Shown: positions 16,577-25,168 of the stretch, one piece after another
Layout: each line of letters begins with the position of its first letter
How positions within the stretch are numbered: the stretch's first letter is position 1
Assembly (NCBI GenBank): GCA_937884975.1
Contig: CAKZZS010000009.1
Span: 1-64,000, forward strand
Length of the DNA stretch: 64,000 nucleotides
Origin: an uncultured Clostridia bacterium
GTDB lineage: Bacteria > Bacillota > Clostridia > Oscillospirales > Acutalibacteraceae
Direction of reading: 5' to 3'
The notes under the pieces: generated by a model
Told to the model about the DNA's origin: nothing
Seen by the model: the letters and a program-made list of their open reading frames with translations, nothing else
The model's database searches: none
Made by a program: the position numbers and the translations under genes

Positions 16577-18412
16577 ATGCCAAGATACATAAAACTGCAC
16601 GAGGACGTGAAGGTCCCCGTATTTAAAAATGTTGTTTACGCCTTAAAGCTGTGTATGAAAGCCGACAAATGGCTTATGCTCGGCTATATTATCGGGCTTA
16701 CCGCAGAGCAGTTTTTCTCACTTTTTGTGTCGAATATTCTTTTTCTTAAAACGCTTCTTACCGTTATCGATTCTCACGGCGAATTCAAAGCGTATGTTAA
16801 ATATCTTTTGCTGTTCCTTATAAGCTCGGTTATTCTTAATATTCTGGAGTGGTGGGGTTATTACAAGAGCCACACCGCAACCAAAAGGGTGCTTCAGAAG
16901 CTCAACAATATGGTATTTGAAAAGGCGGTCAGCCTCGACGTTTCCTGCTATGAGGACCCTGCGTTTTACGATAAATACCAGAGGGCGACGAATATTATGT
17001 CAAGCGGATATTTTGATATTATCTGCTTCGATGTCGCATTGATTTTTGCAAACACGCTGGCGTTTATCTGCGTTGTCGCAACGGTAACGGCGATTAACCC
17101 CGTTTATCTGCTTTTCCTCGTTCCCGTTCTCTTTGTTTTTGCGGTCGAGCTTTACAAAAGCAAAGCGGTATATAAGCGCGACCTTGAAATGACAAAAAAC
17201 AACCGCATAAAGGCGTATATTCAGAGAACGGTTTTCTTAAAGGACTATTCAAAGGATATGCGCACGTCAAATATCTTCCTTGTGCTTATGCAGAGGTTTG
17301 AAGCGGCAATTAAAGCAAATATAAAAATACTTCGCGCTTATGGCTTTAAGCTTTTTCTTTACAGTATGTTAAGCTCTCTTTTGAGCGAATTTATTCCGAT
17401 TATCGGCACCTATGCCTATGCAGGATATGAATTTGTATTCAAAAAGGGTCTTACCGTTTCGGGCTTTTCTGTCGTTGTTTCTTCAATAAGCTCAATAAGA
17501 AACGCAACCCTTGATATTGCCGAATGCTTTGACGAGCTTTCGCAGATGGCGCTGTTCTTTGAAAACTTACGCTCGTTTTTCAATTACGAACCGAAAATTG
17601 TTGACGGAACGCTTGATGCAGGGGAATTTGAAACACTGGAAGTGAAAAACGTTTCCTTCAAATACCCGACTGCGGAAAAAAAGTCAATTGACAATATCTC
17701 GTTTAAAATCAGCAAGGGCGAAACTGTCGCCGTTGTCGGAATTAACGGGGCAGGAAAAAGTACGCTTGTAAAGCTGCTTCTTCGGTTTTATGACCCGGAC
17801 GAGGGCGAAATCCTCTATAACGGCGTAAACATAAAGGAGTACAAGGTTTCTTCATACCGTAACGCGTTTGCAACCGTTTTTCAGGACTATAAAAACTTTG
17901 CGGTTTCCGTATTTGAAAACGTAATGTGCCGCGAATGCAGCGTTGAGGATAAAGTAAAAGCCCAAAAAGCGCTCGAACAAAGCGGAATCTGGGAAAAGGT
18001 CCAAACCTTTAAAAAGGGCGGCGACACCGTTCTTACGCGTGAGTTTGAGGAGGACGGCGCAGGACTTTCGGGCGGCGAGAACCAGAAGGTTTCAACCGCA
18101 AGACTTTTTGCGCGCGATTTTCAAATTGCCGTTCTTGACGAGCCTTCAAGCGCTCTCGACCCCGTTGCGGAATACAAAATGTATGAAAACCTTGTTGAAG
18201 CGACAAAGGACAAAACCGTAATCTATATTTCACACCGTCTTTCAAGCGCCGTGCTTTCGGACAAAATTATCGTTCTTGACAAGGGCGCGGTAGTTGAAAG
18301 CGGAACGCATGCTCAACTGATGAACAACAACGGCGAATACAGCAAGATGTTCGCTCTTCAGGCTTCAAGCTATAAGGGAAAGGAGGGTGAAAATGAGCGC
18401 GAAAGTGATTAA
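16577..18412 (+). CDS. ABC exporter half-transporter (permease-ATPase), subunit 1
   Basis: 611 residues. The N-terminal ~330 residues carry about six membrane segments. The ATPase domain (from ~355) has Walker A GINGAGKST, signature LSGGENQK, Walker B IAVLDEPSSALDP and the H-loop ISHRLSS. There is no N-terminal C39 peptidase domain. A GGAGGTG ribosome site precedes the ATG. The paired gene downstream overlaps by 20 bp, so the two should form a heterodimeric exporter. Substrate unknown: a drug, a lipid or the 40-residue peptide. Confidence 0.93.
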   Translation: MPRYIKLHEDVKVPVFKNVVYALKLCMKADKWLMLGYIIGLTAEQFFSLFVSNILFLKTLLTVIDSHGEFKAYVKYLLLFLISSVILNILEWWGYYKSHTATKRVLQKLNNMVFEKAVSLDVSCYEDPAFYDKYQRATNIMSSGYFDIICFDVALIFANTLAFICVVATVTAINPVYLLFLVPVLFVFAVELYKSKAVYKRDLEMTKNNRIKAYIQRTVFLKDYSKDMRTSNIFLVLMQRFEAAIKANIKILRAYGFKLFLYSMLSSLLSEFIPIIGTYAYAGYEFVFKKGLTVSGFSVVVSSISSIRNATLDIAECFDELSQMALFFENLRSFFNYEPKIVDGTLDAGEFETLEVKNVSFKYPTAEKKSIDNISFKISKGETVAVVGINGAGKSTLVKLLLRFYDPDEGEILYNGVNIKEYKVSSYRNAFATVFQDYKNFAVSVFENVMCRECSVEDKVKAQKALEQSGIWEKVQTFKKGGDTVLTREFEEDGAGLSGGENQKVSTARLFARDFQIAVLDEPSSALDPVAEYKMYENLVEATKDKTVIYISHRLSSAVLSDKIIVLDKGAVVESGTHAQLMNNNGEYSKMFALQASSYKGKEGENERESD

Positions 18413-20204
18413 AGAAAAAAAGAAAAAAACAGGTCATTCAATGCCTTCAAATATCTTCTATTTTGTAAAGCTTCTGTTTAAGCTCTCCCCCGGACTTGTC
18501 ATAGGCGAATTTGTAATGGATTTATTACAGATAATGCCGACAAGACTTATTTCGGTTATCGGTATAAAATACATAATCGATACGGTTGCTAAAGGAGAAA
18601 ACCTCAATAAGGTGTTCTACGCCATAGGTCTTATTGCAGGCATTCTTATTCTTTCAAGAACCGTCACCTGGATTTTCAGGGAGTTTTACTGGAATATGGC
18701 GAGGGAGAGACTCTATTATTCTCTTAACAAAACGCTTTATGAAAAGGCAAAAGCGCTTGACCTTGAAAGCTATGACAATCCCGATTTTTATAACAACTTT
18801 ATTTTAACCATTGAGTCATCCTCCGATAATATTCAAAACCTGATGACCCTGGTAAAGCACTATGTAAACGATATTATTTCTCTTATTACCATTTCGTCAA
18901 TACTCTTTACCATTGACCCCTGGTGTCTGGTTATCATTTTTGCTTCCGTACTTATCTTTTTGCCCATAAGCAGAAAAATCGGAGATTTACAGATGGGCAG
19001 ACGAACCGACAATGCAAAATTTCACAGACGCTCGGACTATTTCCAGCGTATTTTCTATCTTCAGGACTATGCAAAAGAGGTTCGTATGAACTCAATTAAG
19101 CCGCTGCTTATAGACAGATATAACGACGCGGCGACGGATGTGGTTACTAATCAGCAAAAATATTGGAAGAAGATATCTTTTTTCTACTGCATTCAGGAGA
19201 CGGGTATTCATATTATCGGCTTTATGTTTTTGATGCCGCTGTACCTCGGTTATTGCGTGCTTGTTAAACAGACGCTTTCCGCAGGCGATTTTGTCGCAAC
19301 CTTCAACGGAGGAACGCAGATAGCCTGGTCAATAAATTTCCTGACCGTCTGGGCGCTTGCCAATTTCTCCGAAAGGGCGAAGATGATAGAAAAATACCGC
19401 GAATTTCTTTCCGTTGAGCATAAAATCAAAAACGGAGAGCAAAACCGCGAGTTCAAAACACCCGAGCCTATTGAAATTAAAAATCTTTCCTTTACTTATC
19501 CGGGAAACGACGAGCCCACGCTCAAAAACATCAACCTTACAATTAAACCCTATGAAAAAATTGCACTTGTCGGCTATAACGGCGCCGGCAAAAGCACGCT
19601 CACAAACCTTCTTTTACGTCTGTATGACGTGACCGAGGGTGAAATAAAAATCGGCTCTGTTGACATTCGCAGTAACTCCGTCGACGCGCACAGAAATATG
19701 TTTTCCGCCGTGTTCCAGGATTTTCAGACCTATGCCTGTACTCTTAAGGAAAATGTTGCGCTGGACATAAATCCCGACGAAAAAAGAGTTACGGAAGCGT
19801 TAAAGCACAGCGGATTTTCAAAAAAGCTTAAAAACGGAATCAACTCGGAGCTGTTAAGGGAATTTGACGATGAGGGCGTTATGCTTTCAGGCGGCGAAAC
19901 CCAAAAGGCGGCAATTGCAAGGGTATTCTATAAGGACTGCCCGTACGCCATACTCGATGAGCCGTCCGCAAATCTCGACCCGGTTGCCGAATATAACCTA
20001 AACCAGGCGATGATGGAAGCGGCGAAGCACAAAACCGTCATCTTCATTTCGCACCGTCTTTCGACCACAATAAACGCGGACAGAATCTGCGTAATGGAAA
20101 ACGGCGAAATAATTGAAACAGGTACGCATTCGGAGCTGATGGCAATGAACGGAACATACGCAAAGATGTTCACGCTCCAGTCCGAAAAATACAAGAATGC
20201 TTAA
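18393..20204 (+). CDS. ABC exporter half-transporter (permease-ATPase), subunit 2
   Basis: 603 residues from the ATG at 18393, chosen for its 6-bp spacing from GGAGG. The N-terminus is very basic (KVIKEKKKKTG). Six membrane segments precede an ATPase domain with Walker A GYNGAGKST, signature LSGGETQK, Walker B YAILDEPSANLDP and H-loop ISHRLST. Both this and subunit 1 keep the Walker B region intact with a Pro after the catalytic Glu (DEPS). Translationally coupled to subunit 1. Confidence 0.93.
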   Translation: MSAKVIKEKKKKTGHSMPSNIFYFVKLLFKLSPGLVIGEFVMDLLQIMPTRLISVIGIKYIIDTVAKGENLNKVFYAIGLIAGILILSRTVTWIFREFYWNMARERLYYSLNKTLYEKAKALDLESYDNPDFYNNFILTIESSSDNIQNLMTLVKHYVNDIISLITISSILFTIDPWCLVIIFASVLIFLPISRKIGDLQMGRRTDNAKFHRRSDYFQRIFYLQDYAKEVRMNSIKPLLIDRYNDAATDVVTNQQKYWKKISFFYCIQETGIHIIGFMFLMPLYLGYCVLVKQTLSAGDFVATFNGGTQIAWSINFLTVWALANFSERAKMIEKYREFLSVEHKIKNGEQNREFKTPEPIEIKNLSFTYPGNDEPTLKNINLTIKPYEKIALVGYNGAGKSTLTNLLLRLYDVTEGEIKIGSVDIRSNSVDAHRNMFSAVFQDFQTYACTLKENVALDINPDEKRVTEALKHSGFSKKLKNGINSELLREFDDEGVMLSGGETQKAAIARVFYKDCPYAILDEPSANLDPVAEYNLNQAMMEAAKHKTVIFISHRLSTTINADRICVMENGEIIETGTHSELMAMNGTYAKMFTLQSEKYKNA

Positions 20205-20238
20205 ATTTAAACATATAAAAACGGAAAGGAGGACCAAA

Positions 20239-20442
20239 ATGCAGTACAAAACAACTCAGGTCGTTTTAAAGGAAAAATTCATCGGTCATGACGCAAGAAA
20301 TCTTCAGGAGCTTGACAACGTGCTCAACGCATGGGCTGCGCAGGGCTGGGTGCTTAACACCATGACCACAACCGTTGCAGGCGGCACGGGCCTCGGCGGC
20401 GGCGACCGCACGGTTTTTACCCTTGTATTTATGCACCAGTAA
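20239..20442 (+). CDS. DUF4177 small protein
   Basis: 67 residues with an AAAGGAGG ribosome site 6 bp upstream. The pattern (KEKFIGHDARNLQELDNVLNAWAAQGW, then a Gly-rich turn and a final strand) matches DUF4177, a small alpha/beta protein of unknown function. It lies 34 bp after the exporter, before the operon terminator, so it is probably co-transcribed. Its link to transport is unproven. Confidence 0.8.
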   Translation: MQYKTTQVVLKEKFIGHDARNLQELDNVLNAWAAQGWVLNTMTTTVAGGTGLGGGDRTVFTLVFMHQ

Positions 20443-20510
20443 GGCTGTTTGTATTTTATTAAAGGTAAGTTTCTGTTTTCAAATAACGGTAAACCTCCCT
20501 TTAAAACACG

Positions 20511-20545
20511 AAAAAAAGAAGCTGTCAAAAACAGCTTCTTTTTTT
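20511..20545. terminator. bidirectional intrinsic terminator closing the exporter operon
   Basis: 15-nt arms (seven A then GAAGCTGT, paired with ACAGCTTC then seven T) with a CAAAA loop. It also bounds the restriction-modification island on its left. Confidence 0.9.
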
Positions 20546-20614
20546 GCTATTTTTACATAATTCATTCAGGATTTAAATAATCAAAACTAATTAACCTCTT
20601 TTGCTTTATGGTTT

Positions 20615-21640
20615 TCAATTCGTGCAGATAATAACAACCTCCGTTATTTGTTTATTGCCCTTTCCCTGAGTCGAATGTTCATATTCAATACTGTTTACCT
20701 CTACTTTTTCGAAATACTTTTCACAAAGTTCTTTAAGCTTTTCAATAGGCATTACGGCACGATTTGAATAACTAATAACAAGATTAATCGATTTTTCTCT
20801 ACAAAAATCCATTAGATTTTTAAATTCCTCAGCTACCCTACTCTTATAACAGAAGCCGCTCATAAATCTGTTTTCCCTGTACTTTGCCTTGTATCTTACA
20901 ACGGGATTATCATATTTAACAAGAGTTTCAAGTATATGGTAAAATCTTGAATACTGCTCTTGGGAATATGGGGAATCCAAATAAATAGTGTTTACACTGT
21001 TCAAGCAGTCTGTTTTTAAAAGCTGCTTATAATCCATACAAAACGCCTTGTTGTTACAGGAGGAAAAAAAGATGTTTGAATACGAATTACATTTCTTTAA
21101 AAACTCCGCTTTTAAATCCATCTTCTGCAACGGTACTATTCTTTTGTGTTCACTTGGCATAAACTGCGCAAAATGACCGGGCGTGGACTGAACAACGCAC
21201 ATTGCATTCATCAGTGCCAATAAGTAGAGCGACTGCCTGTGTTTGTTTTGCACTTTACTTATTGCGTACCGTATTGCGTCGATGTCACAACATTGCTTTA
21301 AAGAAAAATATGTATTTGCATAAGTCTTTTCAAAAAAATCGAAATGTCCGACACGTTCATTTTCGCTGATACTGTCCTGCAACTCTTTTATTGCGCTTTT
21401 GGCAGAAATGGTTTCGCTTTGGTTAACAATTACTGCATCGCTGATTACAAAGCTGTACTCCTGAATATCATTTGAATATACAGTAAAAAACTCCTTCAAG
21501 GCATAACTGACAACATTTGACCCTGACATTATATCACAGACGGTTCCATTCTCGGGAGTAACTTTTTTTATTGCAGGAATTACATATTCAAGCAGTTTGC
21601 TTTTGTTTCCCATATATCTGATCGTATCAAGGTAAAGCAT
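20615..21640 (-). CDS. D12-class adenine-specific DNA methyltransferase
   Basis: 341 residues from the ATG at 21640, which shares one base with the upstream stop (TAATG) and has GGAGAAAG before it. The N-terminal RYMGNKSKLL is the SAM-binding motif X/I of the alpha group. Motif IV reads YLDSPYS where DPPY is usual, so the first Pro is Ser. EQYSRFYHILETLVKYDNP is typical of the family. It makes N6-methyladenine in a target sequence. It forms a tight three-gene minus-strand operon with another methyltransferase and a small HTH-like protein. Base composition is more AT-rich than flanking core genes, which suggests transfer. Confidence 0.88.
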   Translation of the reverse strand: MLYLDTIRYMGNKSKLLEYVIPAIKKVTPENGTVCDIMSGSNVVSYALKEFFTVYSNDIQEYSFVISDAVIVNQSETISAKSAIKELQDSISENERVGHFDFFEKTYANTYFSLKQCCDIDAIRYAISKVQNKHRQSLYLLALMNAMCVVQSTPGHFAQFMPSEHKRIVPLQKMDLKAEFLKKCNSYSNIFFSSCNNKAFCMDYKQLLKTDCLNSVNTIYLDSPYSQEQYSRFYHILETLVKYDNPVVRYKAKYRENRFMSGFCYKSRVAEEFKNLMDFCREKSINLVISYSNRAVMPIEKLKELCEKYFEKVEVNSIEYEHSTQGKGNKQITEVVIICTN

Positions 21641-22929
21641 TATTCTTTCTCCCATACAACAATGTAATCGTTTGTGATTATATCACTATATGTATTCCTT
21701 GACATAAGAAGCGAACGGCTGTTATCGTTTATTTTATCCAAAAAAACATCCGCAAGCTTAAAGCCGTAGTTTTCGGCGATAACGGTCATCAACCTTCCCG
21801 TTTCAACTTTTGTCTTTTTTATCTTGCTGTCTGATATTTTGATAACTGCCTTACCGCCCCTCATCAATACTAAGCTCATATTTTTAATGACTTTTTCAAT
21901 GGAAATGAAAAAATCACTTATAATCTTAGCGGATTTTTTGTCTATCAATTCCATATTTCGTATAACTTCATTTATTTGACTATACGATGTATACTCAATT
22001 TTTTCATATTCTTTTTTTTGCAAACGGTCATTTCCCAACATCTTATGAGCAAGAGAGGAGTACTCCTCTGCGCTTGTTATATACTCAAGCCAATACATTT
22101 CAAGTTTAAGCGTTTCAATATACCGAACGGATGAAATGTAAGGAGGATTTGTGATGATAAGCCTAACCTTTTCCTTATATTCGGAAAGATCCGTTGTAGT
22201 GCTGTCATCCAAAAGGATTTTTGCATTGCAACTTGAATTATTATAATTATAGTACGACGCTCTTTTCTTTATTGCGCGTTCAAAAGAAGAAAAAACGTCA
22301 ATATGTATTTTCCCTTCAGACTCCAAGCGGCGCATTCTTTTGCTAATCCCGGGAAAAACGTGCATTGTATCGGCGTTGCTGACATTCCGGAGTATTGCGG
22401 AAACCGTCATGTAATAATAATCCTTATATTTTTCTTTTTCCTCTATCTCTTTTCCGATGTCTTCTTCAAATAGAAAGTCAATAGATTTTTTTATTGTCAC
22501 GAGATCCTTTTGCACAAAATCCTTAAACCAATGATCTCTGTTCTGAACATAGGGATAATCTTCCTCGTTTATATCAAACTTATTATCCCTGATAATGGAC
22601 ATAAGCCTTTCGTTCAATTTTACAATTACATCCTCTTTAAGCGGATAAGTCTTAACCTCCGCTATCTTTTTTGCAAGAGGATTTATTTCAATACCGATAA
22701 AATTTCGATTGTTTTTAAGGCATTCTACAGCCGTAGTTCCCGAGCCTGAAAACGGGTCAAAAATCAAATCTCCTTCCGCGCTGTATTTTTTAATAAAAGC
22801 TGCAGGAATGGCCGGAATAAGCTTTCCGTAATACCTGTGAAAAGAGTGTATTGCGGCTCTCGGGTTTTCTTTTTCTCTGTCGAGCATTGCCTTATCCTTA
22901 CTTTTTTCATTCGGTTTAAATTCCATCAT
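21640..22929 (-). CDS. DNA methyltransferase (N6-adenine or N4-cytosine), second of the island
   Basis: 429 residues. SAM-binding motif I is FDPFSGSGTTAVE (about residues 58-70) after the SFHRYYGKLIPAIPAAFI block; the catalytic motif IV is IITNPPY (about residues 255-261), so motif I precedes IV. NPPY is compatible with N6-adenine or N4-cytosine methylation. The start has GGAGG 6 bp upstream and overlaps the preceding small gene by 14 bp. Two unlike methyltransferases in one system usually mean that each strand of an asymmetric site is methylated by its own enzyme. Confidence 0.9.
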   Translation of the reverse strand: MMEFKPNEKSKDKAMLDREKENPRAAIHSFHRYYGKLIPAIPAAFIKKYSAEGDLIFDPFSGSGTTAVECLKNNRNFIGIEINPLAKKIAEVKTYPLKEDVIVKLNERLMSIIRDNKFDINEEDYPYVQNRDHWFKDFVQKDLVTIKKSIDFLFEEDIGKEIEEKEKYKDYYYMTVSAILRNVSNADTMHVFPGISKRMRRLESEGKIHIDVFSSFERAIKKRASYYNYNNSSCNAKILLDDSTTTDLSEYKEKVRLIITNPPYISSVRYIETLKLEMYWLEYITSAEEYSSLAHKMLGNDRLQKKEYEKIEYTSYSQINEVIRNMELIDKKSAKIISDFFISIEKVIKNMSLVLMRGGKAVIKISDSKIKKTKVETGRLMTVIAENYGFKLADVFLDKINDNSRSLLMSRNTYSDIITNDYIVVWEKE

Positions 22930-23242
22930 TCAGAGCCTCCGCAATTTCTTTTTTCATTTCTTCCGTTTTAGTGTAAACTATCTGTTCAATACTTGACGCA
23001 CATAATTTTTTACTCTGTATCCTAAACACGTTTTCAAAAAGATCGTTTGTTAAATAATAAAAAAAGGCGACAAGCTTCTCTTCGCTTAATCTGCGATTTT
23101 TTCCGCCATTTAACACTTCTCGCAAATTATTGTAATCAACCGTATTATCCGGATTTTTTTGATTATATGCTTTGCATAGACCTGAAAGATTAACAAACGG
23201 TCGCAAATTGTTTAAATAGTTAATTATAGCCTGTTTTTCCAT
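22916..23242 (-). CDS. small HTH-like protein of the restriction-modification operon
   Basis: 108 residues from the ATG at 23242. Residues ~17-65 (NLSGLCKAYNQ ... YNNLREVLNG ... RRLSEEKLVAFFYYL) look like a helix-turn-helix, and the C-terminal third is helical and charged. It is the first gene behind a consensus promoter and its leader would be only ~10 nt, as in many controller (C) genes of restriction-modification systems. Two 21-bp repeats overlap that promoter. A controller role is inference; I do not recognise the exact family. Confidence 0.6.
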   Translation of the reverse strand: MEKQAIINYLNNLRPFVNLSGLCKAYNQKNPDNTVDYNNLREVLNGGKNRRLSEEKLVAFFYYLTNDLFENVFRIQSKKLCASSIEQIVYTKTEEMKKEIAEALNDGI

Positions 23243-23258
23243 CTGTATCACCAAATAG

Positions 23259-23287
23259 ATTTTACATTAAATTCAATCGAATGTCAA
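23259..23287 (-). promoter_or_regulatory. promoter of the methyltransferase operon
   Basis: Perfect TTGACA, 17-bp spacer, TAAAAT on the minus strand. The spacer lies inside the first copy of a 21-bp repeat, so a protein bound there would block RNA polymerase. Confidence 0.8.
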
Positions 23288-23315
23288 CATATAATTACAT
23301 TAAATTCAATCGAAT
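23262..23315. repeat. two 21-bp perfect direct repeats (putative operators)
   Basis: Copies at 23262-23282 and 23295-23315, both reading TTACATTAAATTCAATCGAA plus T. Their starts are 33 bp apart, about three helical turns. They sit between the divergent methyltransferase and nuclease genes. Confidence 0.85.
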
Positions 23316-23387
23316 AATCCAAGAGGTCGAAAAATGTTTATTTTTACTCTGAAATATGATAACATATTTAATTAAGGAGGTAATTTT

Positions 23388-24557
23388 ATGAATAAATATG
23401 ATATAGAATCACAGAATATTGAGTTTAAAAATCTTTTTTCCGGCCCTGCCCCGGTCGGAAGAATATTAAACTATGTTTATCTCATAGGCACTACCGGACT
23501 TAAGCACAAAAACGGTAACCGTACTACTTCTTTAAAAGACGGCATCGGTTACGCTTGGACTACCGAATTTATGATAGGTCTGGGAATAGCTTACTTAGGC
23601 AGTCCGGTAAACAATGCTTTTATACTTAAACTTACCGAAGATGGACAGGCTTTGTTTGATTTAATGGGTAAAAAAACCTTCGAGTTTAACGAAGGTTTTC
23701 ACGACAACGATATAGAAACCGTAAAAGTTCAGATAGATTCCCTTCATCCCGATTTATACACAACCTTTAAAGAGGTGTTCCTCAAGTCTTATCCGTTTTT
23801 GATTTTAAATGATTATTTAAATGAAAAAGGATATTATTTTTCAGAACTGCGAACCTTTTATGACGATTTCTTTTTTTGGGCAGAAAATAAATTTAATATT
23901 TCTTCTGATGAAGAAAACGCCGGTTATAACAGGCTGCCGAGCCTAATACAGTTGTGTAAGCTTTTCGACTTGGCAGAAACCGACGGCGGACTCGTTTTCA
24001 AAACATCCAAAATACGCCATCAGCAAATCCCAACAATAAAAAGAGCGTATACAAGGGAAGAACTAAAGGAATCTGCCGAAAAAGAGCAAAAGATATTAGA
24101 GTTCTCTGCGGAAGATCTGGTTTCTCGTTACGGCGAAGACGGAACTGTTGTTGTTTCCGCAATTGTTCGCAACAGTTCGTTACAGTCAAAGTTCAAACAC
24201 AACCTTATGATAAAACAAAAAAGCAAGTGTGTCATCTGTGGAATGGAGCAAAAAGAACTTCTTATCGGAAGCCATATTAAATCTTCCGCCGAGAGTGATG
24301 TTAACGAAAAAATAGATCATAACAATGGGTTGCTGCTTTGCTGTAACCATGACAAACTGTTTGATAAGCACTTAATTTCCTTTGATGACATTACCGGTAA
24401 GATAATGATTTCAAGATGCCTAAAACAAGATGATATTAAACGTCTGAATTTATCGGATGATTTTGCTTTGGATAAAGCATTATTAACAGAGGAAAGGCAG
24501 AAATATCTTCGTATTCATAACAGCAAATTTAAGGAAGAAGAGATACTCAGAAATTAG
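23388..24557 (+). CDS. HNH-family restriction endonuclease
   Basis: 389 residues, with AAGGAGGT 7 bp before the ATG. The C-terminal third is an HNH nuclease with a zinc knuckle: CVICG (Cys281, Cys284), GSHI (His296), NGLLLC around residues 313-318, and HDKLFD (His321). The first ~270 residues have no motif I recognise and presumably hold target recognition and dimerisation. Its divergent placement from two DNA methyltransferases makes it the cleavage subunit of a Type II (probably IIS-like) restriction system. The gene is AT-rich. Confidence 0.85.
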   Translation: MNKYDIESQNIEFKNLFSGPAPVGRILNYVYLIGTTGLKHKNGNRTTSLKDGIGYAWTTEFMIGLGIAYLGSPVNNAFILKLTEDGQALFDLMGKKTFEFNEGFHDNDIETVKVQIDSLHPDLYTTFKEVFLKSYPFLILNDYLNEKGYYFSELRTFYDDFFFWAENKFNISSDEENAGYNRLPSLIQLCKLFDLAETDGGLVFKTSKIRHQQIPTIKRAYTREELKESAEKEQKILEFSAEDLVSRYGEDGTVVVSAIVRNSSLQSKFKHNLMIKQKSKCVICGMEQKELLIGSHIKSSAESDVNEKIDHNNGLLLCCNHDKLFDKHLISFDDITGKIMISRCLKQDDIKRLNLSDDFALDKALLTEERQKYLRIHNSKFKEEEILRN

Positions 24558-24606
24558 TTTAATTCTGTTTTATTCATTTGCTTTGCAATACTGATAAAAA
24601 AGCAAA

Positions 24607-24636
24607 AAGGAGTTGAAATTTTCATTTCAACTCCTT
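24607..24636 (+). terminator. intrinsic terminator of the nuclease gene
   Basis: 13-bp stem AAGGAGTTGAAAT / ATTTCAACTCCTT with a TTTC loop; the tail TAATTGTTG is only moderately T-rich. Confidence 0.75.
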
Positions 24637-24850
24637 AATTGTTGCTTTGCTTTCCCTAATTCATACAATTCAAAACTCTCATATTGGCAAGCTGTATTCT
24701 TGGCGCGCCGGAAGTGACAAAGATTTGCTTTGCAAATCCCGATTGCTTCGGCTTTCGCCTTCGCAATTCCTCGCTAAAAACCTCACACCGTGAGGTTTTC
24801 TTTACGCTCAGACCCTCTCAGGGTTCGAGTCCCTTTATCTTACATTATTA
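24637..24850. other. non-coding stretch with tRNA-derived remnants
   Basis: No gene seen. TGGCGCGCCGGAAGTGAC at 24701-24718 matches 16 of 18 bases of the 3' end of tRNA-Arg (24884-24901). GGGTTCGAGTCCCTT at 24821-24835 is an exact inverted copy of that tRNA's T-arm (24895-24909). Small hairpins lie at about 24721-24740 and 24778-24797. These look like debris of earlier recombination at the tRNA. Confidence 0.6.
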
Positions 24851-24880
24851 AAAGGGATACGGAAAAATCCGTATCCCTTT
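24851..24880 (-). terminator. terminator of tRNA-Arg(ACG)
   Basis: 13-bp stem AAAGGGATACGGA / TCCGTATCCCTTT with a four-base loop, directly downstream of the tRNA 3' end. Confidence 0.8.
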
Positions 24881-24883
24881 CAA

Positions 24884-24960
24884 TGGCGCGCTGGAAGGGA
24901 CTCGAACCCCCGACCTTTTGGTTCGTAGCCAAACACTCTATCCAGCTGAGCTACCAGCGC
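24884..24960 (-). tRNA. tRNA-Arg(ACG)
   Basis: 77 nt including an encoded CCA. Acceptor stem GCGCTGG/CCAGCGC, D-arm AGCTCAGCTGGATAGAGT, anticodon loop CTACGAA (anticodon ACG) and T-loop TTCGAGT all fold normally. Its 3' end faces the restriction-modification island, a common integration arrangement. Confidence 0.97.
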
Positions 24961-25080
24961 GTATGCACTTTTAATGCTTAAGTATATTACCACCTTTTTG
25001 CTGTTTTGTCAACAAAAATCGGAAATATCGCTTTTCCTGTTTATTCCGCCGTTTTTTACTTTTTTCAGACGTTGATTTAA

Positions 25081-25109
25081 TTGACACTTTTCTTTTTTTG
25101 TTATATACT
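25081..25109 (+). promoter_or_regulatory. promoter of the radical SAM operon
   Basis: Perfect TTGACA, 17-bp spacer, TATACT. Confidence 0.75.
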
Positions 25110-25168
25110 TTATTTGTTGCAGTTTGTTCATTTATTAAAGCACAAAAATAAAAAGGAGTGAGAATGCT

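Noticed and set aside
16577..20204. ABC pair as a peptide-processing (C39) bacteriocin exporter
   Set aside because: Neither subunit has the N-terminal C39 peptidase domain, and no lanthipeptide or radical SAM maturase is adjacent.
20546..20614. Left attachment copy of tRNA-Arg(ACG) for the restriction island
   Set aside because: I looked for the tRNA 3' end here and did not find it, so a simple two-ended integration cannot be claimed.
24790..24981. Open frame on + through tRNA-Arg(ACG)
   Set aside because: It is antisense to a perfect tRNA and its terminator.
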